This document shows, piece by piece, positions 52,674 through 61,322 of a stretch of DNA of 64,000 nt. Where the stretch lies: NCBI GenBank assembly GCA_000972765.1, contig CP011265.1:3531001-3595000 (forward strand), read 5' to 3'. Every line of letters begins with the position of its first letter. Position 1 is the first letter of the stretch. The translations under genes were made by a program, and so were the position numbers. The notes under the pieces were generated by a model, which worked only from the letters and a program-made list of their open reading frames with translations, was not told the origin of the DNA and did not search any database. Origin of the DNA: Verrucomicrobia bacterium IMCC26134. GTDB lineage: Bacteria; Verrucomicrobiota; Verrucomicrobiia; Opitutales; Opitutaceae.

Positions 52674-53552
52674 ATGAACGGAGACTTTGCCGAAGCGGCG
52701 CAAGACTACGCACGGATCGAGCGCGTCATCGCCCTGATCCGAACCCGGACGGATGCGCAACCCGAGCTGGCTGAACTGGCGGCGGCCGCAGGCTTGAGCG
52801 AGGGGTATTTGCAGGGCCTCTTCAATCGCTGGGCCGGAATCAGACCCAAAGACCTCCTGCAGGTGTCAACGCTGGCGGCTTTGCAGGCCAGATCAGGCGG
52901 TAAAAACCAGCAGGCGCTGCTTGCGTTGGCGCCGGACACCGGGCTGAAAGGGGCCGGGCGCTTGCATGATCTGTTTGTAAACCTCGAGGCCTGTTCGCCG
53001 GGCGACTATGCATCCGGCGGCGCAACGATCGGGCTGAGTCACGGCGTGGCGGACACTCCCTTCGGACCGGCGTTCATCGCTTGGTCCAAGCGGGGGCTGA
53101 GTGCGCTGGAATTCATCAACCCGAGCCAGACGGACACAACCGAAACCGCGCGGGAGCGCTTGCGAGCGGAATGGCCGGAGGCGAAACTGATCATGGATTC
53201 ACCAGGTGCCGCGGCATGGCCTGGGCGTATTTTCCCCCCGGCTGGCGGCGGACCGGAACGGGTCCTCTCGCTCCAGGTGAGAGGGACGACTTTCCAAGTG
53301 CAAGTGTGGCGGGCCCTGCTGCGCATCCCGCCGGGCGCGACGACCAGCTACGGAGCCCTGGCGGCCGCACTGGGCAAAAAAGGCGGGGCGCGGGCGGTCG
53401 GCGGGGCGGTCGGCGCGAATCCCGTCGCCTGGCTCATCCCCTGCCACCGCGTGCTGCGAGGCGACGGAGCGGTCGGCGGCTACCGCTGGGGGGTGGACCG
53501 AAAACTAGCCATGCTGGCCTGGGAAGCAGGCAACAACCGCGAGGAGAGTTAA
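52674..53552 (+). CDS. Methylated-DNA--protein-cysteine methyltransferase with AraC-type HTH (Ada-like, no zinc domain)
   Basis: This is a 292-residue protein. An AraC-type helix-turn-helix (about residues 15-70, LAELAAAAGLSEGYLQGLFNRWAG) precedes a ribonuclease-like domain and a C-terminal alkyltransferase domain with the acceptor Cys257 in IPCHRV. It repairs O6-methylguanine by suicide transfer. The N-terminal zinc-cysteine domain that lets Ada sense methylphosphotriesters is absent, so the protein may regulate differently or use the HTH only for binding. It is divergent from parC, with 185 bases between. Confidence 0.93.
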   Translation: MNGDFAEAAQDYARIERVIALIRTRTDAQPELAELAAAAGLSEGYLQGLFNRWAGIRPKDLLQVSTLAALQARSGGKNQQALLALAPDTGLKGAGRLHDLFVNLEACSPGDYASGGATIGLSHGVADTPFGPAFIAWSKRGLSALEFINPSQTDTTETARERLRAEWPEAKLIMDSPGAAAWPGRIFPPAGGGPERVLSLQVRGTTFQVQVWRALLRIPPGATTSYGALAAALGKKGGARAVGGAVGANPVAWLIPCHRVLRGDGAVGGYRWGVDRKLAMLAWEAGNNREES

Positions 53553-53597
53553 ACTTCGTCCTTTATTCCCCCGCCCGTCCCCGCTTACTCACAGACC

Positions 53598-54461
53598 ATG
53601 CAGACGATCGGCGAACGCCTCGAAGAAGCCCGTAAACGTAAAGGTATTTCCATCCGCGAAGCCTCCGAGGCTACGAAGATCCGTGGTGACTACCTGCACA
53701 AATTCGAGAGTAACCAATTCGATATAAAACTGCCCGAAATCTATCTGCGTGGCTTTTTAAAGCTCTACGCCACCTTCCTGAAACTCCCGGCCGAAAAAAT
53801 CATGAATGATTTCGACGCCCTCGGACTGGGCGAAGGCGGACGGGCCGGAGCGAAGGGCATCAACCGCGAGGTCTACGGCAAGATAGACATCAGCCACTCC
53901 GGTGCATCCGCCGGTTCCAGCGGCCGGCACAATTCAGCCGAGCCCGCTTCTGCAACCAGCACCGTTGCCGGAGCGGAATCCACCTCCGGCGGAGCTCCGC
54001 GCCGGCAGCCTTTCCAGCCCCGTATGCCGCTTGGCGGCATCAGCCGCGCGCTCGAGGCAAAGAGCCCTTGGCTGCTCGCCACCGGCGCCGTCATTGTCGT
54101 CGGTCTCTTGATATGGGGAACTTTCACCCTCGTCGGAGGCAACACGACTAAACCCGCGGTCCCCGCAAAACCGGCCGTTGCCCTTGAGACCGAGGCTCCC
54201 GTGACGCTCCTCGCGCTACGCCCAGTCCAAATTATCTCCGTGAAAGGCCGTCTCGACGCACGTGACATTGCCGCCCCTCGCAACCTGGCCGCCGGCGAAC
54301 GCTACGCCCTGCCGAACGCCGACATGCTCGTGTCCGTCAGCGACCGCGCCGCCGTGCAATTCTCCTTCAAGGAGACCACCTACGACGCCCGCAACGCCCA
54401 GACCAATGTGCTGCCCACCGGTCCCGGTGTGCTGACGTTGAACTTCACCGCCCTGCGGTAG
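53598..54461 (+). CDS. RodZ-like helix-turn-helix membrane protein
   Basis: This is a 287-residue protein. The N-terminal HTH_25 domain (about 3-70) reads IGERLEEARKRKGISIREAS, with YLHKFESNQFD and a final ILRGFLKLYA-type turn (YLRGFLKLYATF). A Ser/Ala-rich linker, one transmembrane helix (about 154-176) and a periplasmic beta-domain resembling DUF4115 follow. In E. coli RodZ links MreB to the cell-wall machinery. A cell-shape role is likely but inferred. It lies 45 bases after the Ada-like gene. Confidence 0.88.
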   Translation: MQTIGERLEEARKRKGISIREASEATKIRGDYLHKFESNQFDIKLPEIYLRGFLKLYATFLKLPAEKIMNDFDALGLGEGGRAGAKGINREVYGKIDISHSGASAGSSGRHNSAEPASATSTVAGAESTSGGAPRRQPFQPRMPLGGISRALEAKSPWLLATGAVIVVGLLIWGTFTLVGGNTTKPAVPAKPAVALETEAPVTLLALRPVQIISVKGRLDARDIAAPRNLAAGERYALPNADMLVSVSDRAAVQFSFKETTYDARNAQTNVLPTGPGVLTLNFTALR

Positions 54462-54470
54462 GCCGCGCCC

Positions 54471-54830
54471 TCAAGCCCCGCCACCTTCGAGTGGCTGCGT
54501 GCGCACAATCCACTCCGCGACGGGACGCCCGCCCTCGACGTGCTCCTTCACGATGCGCTCGCAGCGCTCAGGCGTGACGCCGCCATACCAGGTGCCCTCG
54601 GGGTAGACCACCATCCACGGACCACCGGCACAGATGCGCAGGCACTCCGCCTTGGTGCGCAGGGCGGGCGCACCGCAGGCTTTTAAGCGCGCCTTTAGTT
54701 CATCCCAAGTCGCCAGCCCCGCTTCCCGCGCGCAGCACTCCGGACCGGGGCACAAAAAAACGTGCCGCCGCGCCGTCTCGATCCCCATCTTGGCAAAACC
54801 CGCCGCCACCATCGTCTGGTTGTCTTTCAT
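54471..54830 (-). CDS. Thioredoxin-like 2Fe-2S ferredoxin
   Basis: This is a 119-residue protein from the ATG at 54830, convergent with the RodZ-like gene. Ligand cysteines follow the thioredoxin-like ferredoxin pattern: Cys27 with Cys32 or Cys33 in FLCPGPECC, and Cys63 and Cys67 in ECLRICAGGPW. The block VVYPEGTWYGGVTPE is also typical. It carries electrons in the cytoplasm; its partner is unknown. The much longer frame to 55631 is an antisense shadow of the next gene. Confidence 0.88.
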   Translation of the reverse strand: MKDNQTMVAAGFAKMGIETARRHVFLCPGPECCAREAGLATWDELKARLKACGAPALRTKAECLRICAGGPWMVVYPEGTWYGGVTPERCERIVKEHVEGGRPVAEWIVRTQPLEGGGA

Positions 54831-54884
54831 GCCAGCAGCCTTGCCCGCGCCACCACCGGATGCCACTCTTTCGTCACCGCCGCC

Positions 54885-55598
54885 ATGCTCCGATCTCCGC
54901 TCCGCCTGATCCTGCTCGCAGTTCTCGCCTTTGCGGCGGCGCGTCTCCCCGCCGCCGAAGTGCAGTCGCACGGACTCGTGTTTGAACACTGGATCGCAGA
55001 TGCTTTTTTTCAAAAATACCGGCCTCCCGGCTACACCCAGAAATGGGACCTGCCCGCCGACATTCCGCGCGATCTGCCGCCGGAATTCACCGGCCTGCCC
55101 GCCAACCCGAAGGCGGCCAAATACGGCACCCCGGTCGGCCTCGGCGATGCACTCCGCCAATTCGACATCGACGAGCCATTCCTTCTCATCCTCGGCTACT
55201 GGGAGCAGCCCGACCCGGAAGAAAAACGGTTTGTCAAAATCCTCGCCCCGCGCGTCGAACCCGCCGTCTGGCACGCGCTCTGGGGTCCGGTTACCCGCGC
55301 TGATCTGGAGCGGCTCGATACCCTGATCAAACGCCGCGACCTCGACTACCTCGAAGTCCGGCGCCTCGCCCAAAAAATGAAGGCCTCCCCGCCCTACAAC
55401 CAGACCATCTTCGTGCTCAACCCCAAGATCGACTCCCAGGGCCAGCGCCGCTTGCAGTGCAGCCTCCGCTTCGAAGACGTCTTCAAGTATCTCACCCCCG
55501 GACTTGCTCGCGACCGCGAGGAAACACCCTCCCTCTGGGGCGTGCCCTTCCCCGGTCCGGTGCTCTCGACCCCACGCGAGTTCACCCACCAAAAATAA
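54885..55598 (+). CDS. Secreted protein of unknown function
   Basis: The ATG at 54885 gives 237 residues with a signal peptide (MLRSPLRLILLAVLAFAAA, cut near residue 24). The mature part is alpha/beta with DLPADIPRDLPPEFTGLPANP and a helical middle (LERLDTLIKRRDLDYLEVRRLAQ). No catalytic motif is evident. It is divergent from the ferredoxin gene (54 bases apart) and convergent with the membrane-protein gene at 55649. The product is probably periplasmic. Confidence 0.75.
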   Translation: MLRSPLRLILLAVLAFAAARLPAAEVQSHGLVFEHWIADAFFQKYRPPGYTQKWDLPADIPRDLPPEFTGLPANPKAAKYGTPVGLGDALRQFDIDEPFLLILGYWEQPDPEEKRFVKILAPRVEPAVWHALWGPVTRADLERLDTLIKRRDLDYLEVRRLAQKMKASPPYNQTIFVLNPKIDSQGQRRLQCSLRFEDVFKYLTPGLARDREETPSLWGVPFPGPVLSTPREFTHQK

Positions 55599-55621
55599 AG
55601 CTCCGGCTGTTACCCCGGAGC
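55591..55621 (-). terminator. Intrinsic terminator of the membrane-protein gene
   Basis: Read on the minus strand, a 7-bp stem (55615-55621 with 55600-55606) is followed by a T-rich run that overlaps the stop codon of the convergent secreted-protein gene. Confidence 0.8.
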
Positions 55622-55648
55622 GCGTCGCCAAATGGGGGCAAAAGCAGT

Positions 55649-56881
55649 TCAGCTCACCTGCGCCTTAGCCGAGCTTCCGCCGAAAAGCTCCTTCAACGCA
55701 CCCCAGGCCTTGAGCAGGCCGGCATCCTGGACGCCGCCTTCGATCGCGTAGGCGCGCACGACTGCATCCTCATGGTCGCGGTAGCGGGGCGGCAGGATGA
55801 AGGCGGTTTTTTCACCGCAACGGATGGAGGAAATAAACAGTCCTTTGCCAACCGAGACCTGGGCGTCGAGTTTCACGTCCACGGTTTTCTCCGGCAGCAC
55901 CAGCCACGGACGATAACGGAAAACAATTTTGCCATTGGCAGGCTCGTGGCGAAGACGGCCGTAGGTGCGCATCGGCACGCCTTGTTGCGTGAGCGTGTTG
56001 CTGGAGAAAAGAAGGTTCTCGCCCTTCTCCGCCACCTGGAAGCGATGCTTGCGCAGGGTGAAAAAATCCCAGGAGAAAATCGTGCCGAAGATCGTCAGGC
56101 GAAAGGCCCAGCCGGCGACGAGATAAGCGATCAGAATCACGACCAGCGAGAGGATCGCGCTGATCCACGGGCTGAGCGTGGCGGTGAGAGCGATGAGGCC
56201 GAGCAGCGCGGTGCGGGCGCCCTTGAGCGCGGCGTCAATCGCCCCCCAAGGGCTGAGGAGGATGAGGGCGTTGATCGCATGCGAGGCCATCCAGACGATC
56301 AAGAACACCGCAATGCCGATGGGCACGGTCAGGATGCTAAGCGCCCACGACCAATCAATGGCACCGACCTGGACGGCGGCCATGCCGTTGGCGGTGAGCA
56401 TGTCGCCGGCGGGTGTGGCTTGGGCGACGATCATCTTGGAAAGCGCCGACATGGTGAAGGGCACCACCGCACCGGCGGCGACCAGGCCCGAGGCCTTGTT
56501 CTCGATCGTCTCCAACACATCAAGGGGCTTCTTCATGCCGGGAGGGAGGACGGCGCCGATGCTGTCCTTGCAGGCGCAGAGGCCGACCAGGGCGAGGGCG
56601 GGCAAGATAAAACTCCACTGCGCATACCACGGCAGCGCGGCTTTTTCCTCGGGCGTCTTGGCTTTGATGTTTTGGTAAAGCCCAAGCGCGCCCGTGCCGA
56701 GCAGAGGAGAGATCGCCACGCCGGTGACGGTGGAAATCGCCTTGGCGTAAGGCGAGGAGGGGGAGGCGTCCTTGGCCGCCGGCGCAGAAACGGCGGGCGT
56801 GGCGCTTGTCGCCGCGTGTAACGGAGCGGCTAAGACCGCCAGTAAGGTAAACAATGCGAAGAAAGGGCTTAGTCGTTTCAT
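55649..56881 (-). CDS. Multi-helix membrane protein of unknown function
   Basis: This is a 410-residue protein with a signal peptide (cut near residue 23), then five or six membrane helices between about 50 and 265. A soluble C-terminal domain of about 140 residues has paired strands such as IVFRYRPWLVLPEKTVDVKL and KTAFILPPRYRDHEDAVVRAY. I do not recognise a confident family. The N-terminal helices with Gly/Ala-rich GVAISPLLGTGALG resemble integral-membrane scaffolds. It ends at a terminator shared with the convergent gene. Confidence 0.7.
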   Translation of the reverse strand: MKRLSPFFALFTLLAVLAAPLHAATSATPAVSAPAAKDASPSSPYAKAISTVTGVAISPLLGTGALGLYQNIKAKTPEEKAALPWYAQWSFILPALALVGLCACKDSIGAVLPPGMKKPLDVLETIENKASGLVAAGAVVPFTMSALSKMIVAQATPAGDMLTANGMAAVQVGAIDWSWALSILTVPIGIAVFLIVWMASHAINALILLSPWGAIDAALKGARTALLGLIALTATLSPWISAILSLVVILIAYLVAGWAFRLTIFGTIFSWDFFTLRKHRFQVAEKGENLLFSSNTLTQQGVPMRTYGRLRHEPANGKIVFRYRPWLVLPEKTVDVKLDAQVSVGKGLFISSIRCGEKTAFILPPRYRDHEDAVVRAYAIEGGVQDAGLLKAWGALKELFGGSSAKAQVS

Positions 56882-56939
56882 GGTGATTTTATAATCTAGT
56901 GCTTTGCATGACGCTTTCCCTCAAAAATGCAGGCTCTTT

Positions 56940-58058
56940 TCATTGAGCGGGAAAAGACGGCCCCAAGGATTTGAGGACCACCCGCTCCGCTTCGTAGGTC
57001 AGACCGATGGCGCACCGCCAGCGGTCGAGCGTGGCGAGGTTGCCCAGCGTGTCATCCGTGCTCATCTCCGGCACGTCCGCCGCACCCGCCCGCACCGCGC
57101 GGGCAAAGGCATCCGCCTCCAGCGCGTAGAGCGGGCCGCCTTCGATCACGATTTCCTCGGGCGCGGCGGCACCGGCCCGATGCAGGATGAGCTTGGAAGC
57201 GCCGCCCTCGCGGTTGATGACCCACGGCGACGGCACCAGCAGCCAGCCCGCGCTGCCGTGGATGCGCACCACGTTTTCCAAGGTCAGCCCCACACCGGAA
57301 GCGACCTGCGCGATCACGCCGTTGGCAAACTTCAAGGTGGCCGCCGCATAAACATCCACACCGCTCTCGGGATGCAGCATGCCCGCTCCGGAAACCTCCA
57401 CCGGATCGAGAAACGGCCGCCCCGCCGCCGCCCCCGCCACGAGGCGCGACATCGACACCGTGTAACAACCCACATCAAGGATACCTCCGCCACCCGCCGC
57501 ATTGGACCAGAGGCGGGACTCCGCCTGATACTCGGTGCGAAAACTGAAATTCGCCTGCACGAGGCCCACGGTGCCCAGCGCGCCTTCGCGAATGAGCGCC
57601 AGGATCTTCGCCGTCTGCGGGTGGCAGCGATACATGAACGCCTCCATCAACACCACTCCGGCGCGGCGGGCCGCGCCAACCATCGCCACGGCTTCGGCCT
57701 GGTTCAAGCCGAGCGGTTTTTCGCACAGGATATGTTTGCCCGCCTCCGCCGCCTTCTCGACCCACTCGGCGTGCTGCGGGTGGGGCGTGGAGATATAAAC
57801 AGCCTCCACCTCCGGATCCGCCAGCAGACCCTCGTAGGTGGCGTGTGTATGCGCCGAGTCGATACCGTGCTCGGTGGCGAAGCGTCGGGCGGACTCCGCC
57901 GAGCGACTGCCCACCGCCACGAGGCGGCCGGCGCGAGCCGACTTGAGCCCTTCCGCGAAAACACCGGCGATGCGGCCGGTGGCCAGGATGCCCCAGCGCA
58001 GGGGCGGCACGGTGGCGGCGGACGCGGAGGAAGGGGGCGCGGCGAAGAGGGGGTCCAT
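56940..58058 (-). CDS. Gfo/Idh/MocA family oxidoreductase
   Basis: The ATG at 58058 gives 372 residues. The Rossmann domain starts LRWGILATGRIAGVFAEGL, and the family motif EKP appears in ILCEKPLGLNQAEA. The C-terminal beta-sheet domain, with SGAGMLHPESGVDVYAAATLKF, completes the fold. Members oxidise or reduce sugars, inositols and related polyols with NAD(P). Verrucomicrobia carry many paralogues. It is divergent from the TrmH-family gene (65 bases apart). Confidence 0.92.
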   Translation of the reverse strand: MDPLFAAPPSSASAATVPPLRWGILATGRIAGVFAEGLKSARAGRLVAVGSRSAESARRFATEHGIDSAHTHATYEGLLADPEVEAVYISTPHPQHAEWVEKAAEAGKHILCEKPLGLNQAEAVAMVGAARRAGVVLMEAFMYRCHPQTAKILALIREGALGTVGLVQANFSFRTEYQAESRLWSNAAGGGGILDVGCYTVSMSRLVAGAAAGRPFLDPVEVSGAGMLHPESGVDVYAAATLKFANGVIAQVASGVGLTLENVVRIHGSAGWLLVPSPWVINREGGASKLILHRAGAAAPEEIVIEGGPLYALEADAFARAVRAGAADVPEMSTDDTLGNLATLDRWRCAIGLTYEAERVVLKSLGPSFPAQ

Positions 58059-58123
58059 GGCAGCAAAACTGCACGACGCGGGCGGATTGCCAAGCACACG
58101 CCCCGTCTCCATGAATCGCGCCT

Positions 58124-58882
58124 ATGCCGCTCACCAAGGCCGAGATCTCCCACCTGCGCTCCTTGCAGGACAAAAAAGCCCGCGAGACCGCCGGACTCTA
58201 CGTAGTCGAGAATCCCAAGGTCGTGGCCGAGCTGCTCGCCGCCGGCCATCGCTTCGCCGAGCTCTACGCAACCGACTCCGCCATGCTGCCCGAGGGCGGC
58301 GGCGTAGAACCCGGGCACATACCGGCGCCGGTGCGGGTGACGCCGGCCGAGCTGGCGCGCATCAGCCATTTCCCCACTCCGTCGGATGTTTTCGCCGTCG
58401 GCCGGATCACCCGCGCAACGCTCGCACCCGGCGAACTCGCGAGCGGCCTGACTCTGGCGCTCGACGGCATTCAAGACCCCGGCAACGTGGGCACCTTGCT
58501 GCGCATCGCAGACTGGTTCGGCTTCGCGCGGGTGCTGCTTTCGCCGGACGGCGCAGACCTGTTTTCACAAAAGGTGATCAACGCGAGCATGGGCTCCTTC
58601 GCCAGGGTGCGGGTCGTAACGACCGCGCTGGCGCCAGCGCTGGCGAGCGCTGCGGCGGCGAAGGTGCCGGTGCTCGGGTGCGACCTCGCGGGCGAACCGG
58701 TCTACGCACTGGCGCCGCTGGTGGATGCCGTGGTGGTGATCGGCAGCGAAGGCCGCGGCCTCTCGGCCGGAGTGGCGGCGGCGTTGACGCGCCGCGTGAC
58801 CATCCCGCGCCACGGCGGGGCGGAGAGCCTTAACGCCGCCGTCGCCGCCGGCATCGTCTGCGCCGCGCTGAGGCGCGGCTGA
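58124..58882 (+). CDS. TrmH/SpoU family RNA 2'-O-methyltransferase
   Basis: This is a 252-residue SPOUT methyltransferase. A substrate-binding N-terminal part (about 1-90) precedes the knotted domain with the three motifs: DPGNVGTLLRIADWFGF, VVIGSEGRGLS and SLNAAVAAGIV. It methylates ribose in tRNA or 23S rRNA; the exact site is not predictable. The IS3 element begins 12 bases past its stop codon and does not interrupt it. Confidence 0.93.
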   Translation: MPLTKAEISHLRSLQDKKARETAGLYVVENPKVVAELLAAGHRFAELYATDSAMLPEGGGVEPGHIPAPVRVTPAELARISHFPTPSDVFAVGRITRATLAPGELASGLTLALDGIQDPGNVGTLLRIADWFGFARVLLSPDGADLFSQKVINASMGSFARVRVVTTALAPALASAAAAKVPVLGCDLAGEPVYALAPLVDAVVVIGSEGRGLSAGVAAALTRRVTIPRHGGAESLNAAVAAGIVCAALRRG

Positions 58883-58943
58883 AGGGCCACCCTTGGGCTT
58901 CCCCCGATAAAACGGACACTAGTTGGGCTAGATTTTACTTTTG

Positions 58944-59780
58944 TTAGTTGAGGTTGGATTCGTAGTCGAGGGGGCTTTTAAAGCCGAGGGACGAGTGAAG
59001 GCGTATTCGGTTATAGAAGCTCTCGATGTAGTCGAAGATGGCGGTGGTGGCTTCGCTGCGGGTGGCGAAGCGGCGGCGGTAGATCAGCTCATGTTTGAGC
59101 GTGCTCCAGAACGACTCCATTGTAGCGTTGTCGTAACAGTTACCCCGGCGGCTCATGGAGGCGATGCAACCGTGGCCGGACAAGGTGGAGCGATAGGCTG
59201 CGCTGGCATACTGACAGCCACGATCCGAGTGATGAAGCAGGCCTGCGCCCGGCCGGCGTTTTCGCAAGGCCATGTGCAGGGCGGCCAGCGGGAGCGCTGT
59301 CTCCAGGCTCGATCCCATGGCCCAGCCGATCAATCGGCGGCTATAAAGGTCGAGCACTCCGGCCAAGTATAACCAGCCTTCGCCGGTTTCGACATAGGTG
59401 ATATCGGTGACCCACACTTCGTCGGGCTTGGTGGGGACGCTTGCCTTTGGCAGCAGGTTTGGGGCGATATGCTCGTTGTGCGCGCTGTCGGTGGTTCGAA
59501 CCCGATACCGGCGGGCCTGTCGACCGTGCAGTCCGGCTTCTTTCATCAAGCGGGCCACGCGGTTGCGGCCTACCGCTTCGCCTTGCTTGTGCAGGGCCAC
59601 CGTCACCCGCGGACTCCCATATGTGCCACGGGAGGCCGCGTGCACGCTGGCAATCTTTGCCCTGATCGCTTTGGTTTTAAGTGCACGAGCCGAGGCCCGC
59701 GCGCTTTGCCATTGGTAGTAACCACTGCGCGAGACTTCCAGCACCTCGCACATCGTTTTGGTCGGATGTTCGTGGCTCAT
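58944..59780 (-). CDS. IS3-family transposase OrfB (integrase catalytic domain)
   Basis: This is a 278-residue protein with the HTH_21-like region GTYGSPRVTVALHKQG and an rve catalytic core with the DDE triad Asp126 (VTDITYV), Asp186 (HHSDRGCQY) and Glu222 (ATMESFWSTLKHEL). The 35-residue spacing between the last two is diagnostic. Its ATG overlaps the OrfA stop by four bases. The active transposase is probably the OrfAB fusion made by frameshifting. Confidence 0.96.
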   Translation of the reverse strand: MSHEHPTKTMCEVLEVSRSGYYQWQSARASARALKTKAIRAKIASVHAASRGTYGSPRVTVALHKQGEAVGRNRVARLMKEAGLHGRQARRYRVRTTDSAHNEHIAPNLLPKASVPTKPDEVWVTDITYVETGEGWLYLAGVLDLYSRRLIGWAMGSSLETALPLAALHMALRKRRPGAGLLHHSDRGCQYASAAYRSTLSGHGCIASMSRRGNCYDNATMESFWSTLKHELIYRRRFATRSEATTAIFDYIESFYNRIRLHSSLGFKSPLDYESNLN

Positions 59781-60118
59781 CGCTTTAATCCGGGCATACC
59801 GCTGTGCGATGGTTCGGAGAGGATGCCCGCAGCTTTTTTTAGGATGTCCCTCTGCTCGGTGATCCTCGCCAGCTCTTGCCGCAGTCGTTCGTTCTCGGCC
59901 TGCAACACCTCCTTGCTATCGGACGGGGCAGCCAGCCCGGCGGCCCGGGCTGGCTGCCCCGTCCGATTCCAGTCGTAGAGCTGAAACACACTGATTCCCA
60001 GCTCCCGGGCAGTCAGCTCCGCTGACCTCCCGCTTTGCTTCCACATGCGCACTGCTTGCTGACGAAACGCTTCGTCGTGCCTTGGTGGCTTCATTCCTGT
60101 CTGCTTTTGTTCTTTCAT
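59777..60118 (-). CDS. IS3-family transposase OrfA (helix-turn-helix)
   Basis: This is a 113-residue protein with a transposase helix-turn-helix (DEAFRQQAVRMWKQSGRS, then ARELGISVFQLYDWNR) and a C-terminal leucine-zipper-like coiled coil (LQAENERLRQELARITEQRDILKKA). It binds the inverted repeats. A seven-A slippery site in its 3' part (59834-59840) lets some ribosomes shift to the OrfB frame. Confidence 0.95.
   Translation of the reverse strand: MKEQKQTGMKPPRHDEAFRQQAVRMWKQSGRSAELTARELGISVFQLYDWNRTGQPARAAGLAAPSDSKEVLQAENERLRQELARITEQRDILKKAAGILSEPSHSGMPGLKR
59834..59840 (-). other. Programmed -1 frameshift site of the IS3 element
   Basis: The minus strand reads CTA AAA AAA G in the OrfA frame, an A7 slippery heptamer. 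After a -1 shift the frame is open through the OrfB start, giving a continuous OrfAB protein. A stem between GCGGGCAT just downstream and ATGCCCGG further on could stimulate the shift. This is the known IS3/IS150-type arrangement. Confidence 0.85.
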
Positions 60119-60346
60119 CGTTGAGTCTTTCTTTAGTGGCTCAACTCGTGTCCGTCGATTCGGGGCAACCTCACCTGCAGCCTTTCATCGGGCGCTCAGT
60201 TTTCAAATAACGCGATCACTGGGTGTTGTTAAGGCGCACTTACGTTGACTTGTCTTTGCTGCATATTTTTCAGCCCTGACTCCTTCGGCTCGCCGCCGAA
60301 AACGTTGCTCGCGAAGGTGCGGGCAGGTAAACGCGGTGCACCTGAA

Positions 60347-60982
60347 TCAAACCCGAAATGGAATCACCAGGCTGGCTTTGCGAAAAAAGGCGTAGAGAAT
60401 GGGGGCCAAGACAGTGAGGGCGAACACGCCTAAGTTGGTTCCTAAGCCCAGAAAAATATAGCCGACTCCAAGAGCCGCCGCACTAGCAGCGCAGAAACTC
60501 GCGTTTAGATTTCGTGAGGCCATCGCTGTCGTCAGGAAAATTATCGAGACTGCGGCACCCAGAAACTCGAAGCCTATTCTTAGACCTATTAAATAACCCA
60601 GTAAAAATGCTGCGGGAGCAAGGAGTGTCCGGGTTCTTTGCCGGCCAAATTCCATTTGGACGGTTAAGATCACAAACGATGCGGCGCATTGTATGCCTAA
60701 AATAGTCCATGTCTGCTTGGTGTAATTGTTGGAAATGAGATAGAGCCCCAAAGCCACAAAATGTGCGCTGAAAAATCCCCGTATGGGGTCGATCCAGAAG
60801 AGGGGCAGTTTCCACCACAGACGACGCTTTCGACCGTTGTCAGTTTGGCCACTGATGCGCAGATATCCTTGGGTGGTCGCGTCCAGCAGGGTGCCATGAC
60901 GGTGACCGGAACCGTAAAACAAACGGGGCGGAAGGAGCCCCAAAACCAGGCCGATGAGGATAAGTTGCCAAGGGTCAAGCAT
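60347..60982 (-). CDS. Multi-helix membrane protein, unknown, in a less GC-rich region
   Basis: This is a 211-residue protein with about six membrane helices and a basic loop, GQTDNGRKRRLWWKLP, between the first two. The block WIDPIRGFFSAHFVALGLYL looks conserved in style, but I do not recognise a family. The gene and its flanks are visibly less GC-rich than the rest of the window, which with the neighbouring IS element suggests recent acquisition. The 173-base gap to the IS holds no gene. Confidence 0.65.
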   Translation of the reverse strand: MLDPWQLILIGLVLGLLPPRLFYGSGHRHGTLLDATTQGYLRISGQTDNGRKRRLWWKLPLFWIDPIRGFFSAHFVALGLYLISNNYTKQTWTILGIQCAASFVILTVQMEFGRQRTRTLLAPAAFLLGYLIGLRIGFEFLGAAVSIIFLTTAMASRNLNASFCAASAAALGVGYIFLGLGTNLGVFALTVLAPILYAFFRKASLVIPFRV

Positions 60983-61322
60983 ACCAATATCTTCATACCA
61001 AGCTGACGCAGAGCGCTAAATTCAAGAAGCCATTTCTGGTTTCTTAGACTGTTTGTGGGTATATCCCTAGCAGCCTGTCGGGCGTGAAAAGCGGCTTCGC
61101 CAGCGAGGCGGCGGTGACGCGGGTTGAGCGCGAACTCCCGCTGCAAACCGCTGCCGCGGGGGAAATCGGGCGTGGCGAGAATCGCTGAGCGGAGCCCGAT
61201 TATCTCATGTATCTCGGCGCCATTACTGAACTCCTGCTGCACGAAGATTTCGAGGCTCCGGCGAGCATCGAAGGCAGATCACAAGCGCAGCCTATTGACG
61301 CGCCTGATAGGATCGAAAGGTC
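60983..61322. other. Intergenic region, possible decayed sequence
   Basis: No intact gene is seen in these 340 bases. An inverted repeat (AATCGGGC near 61166 with GCCCGATT near 61196) could form a stem. A short frame from the ATG at 61207 (MYLGAITELLLHEDFEAP) has protein-like character but runs out of frame into the phosphatase gene, so it may be a gene fragment. The stretch from about 61070 to 61200 reverts to high GC. Confidence 0.35.

Larger units (their letters stand above)
58894..60173 (-). mobile_element. Complete IS3-family insertion sequence
   Basis: The element is 1280 bases long with two overlapping transposase genes on the minus strand. The ends begin TG and finish CA. The terminal inverted repeats match in about 27 of 37 positions, with the core CCCCGA and ACGGACAC conserved at both ends. 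A 3-bp direct repeat CCT flanks it (58891-58893 and 60174-60176), the usual IS3 target duplication. Both genes and the frameshift signal are intact, so it may still move. It sits in the spacer after the TrmH-family gene. Confidence 0.92.

Noticed and set aside
54831-55631. Long N-terminal extension of the 2Fe-2S protein
   Set aside because: The extension is antisense to a signal-peptide gene and lacks a fold. The ATG at 54830 matches the start of the ferredoxin domain.
59489-59500. GGTTCGAACCC, similar to a tRNA T-arm
   Set aside because: It lies inside the transposase gene and no acceptor or anticodon arm can be built around it.
61070-61130. CAGCCTGTCGGGC motif as an end of a second insertion sequence
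   Set aside because: No matching inverted end or transposase fragment was found nearby.
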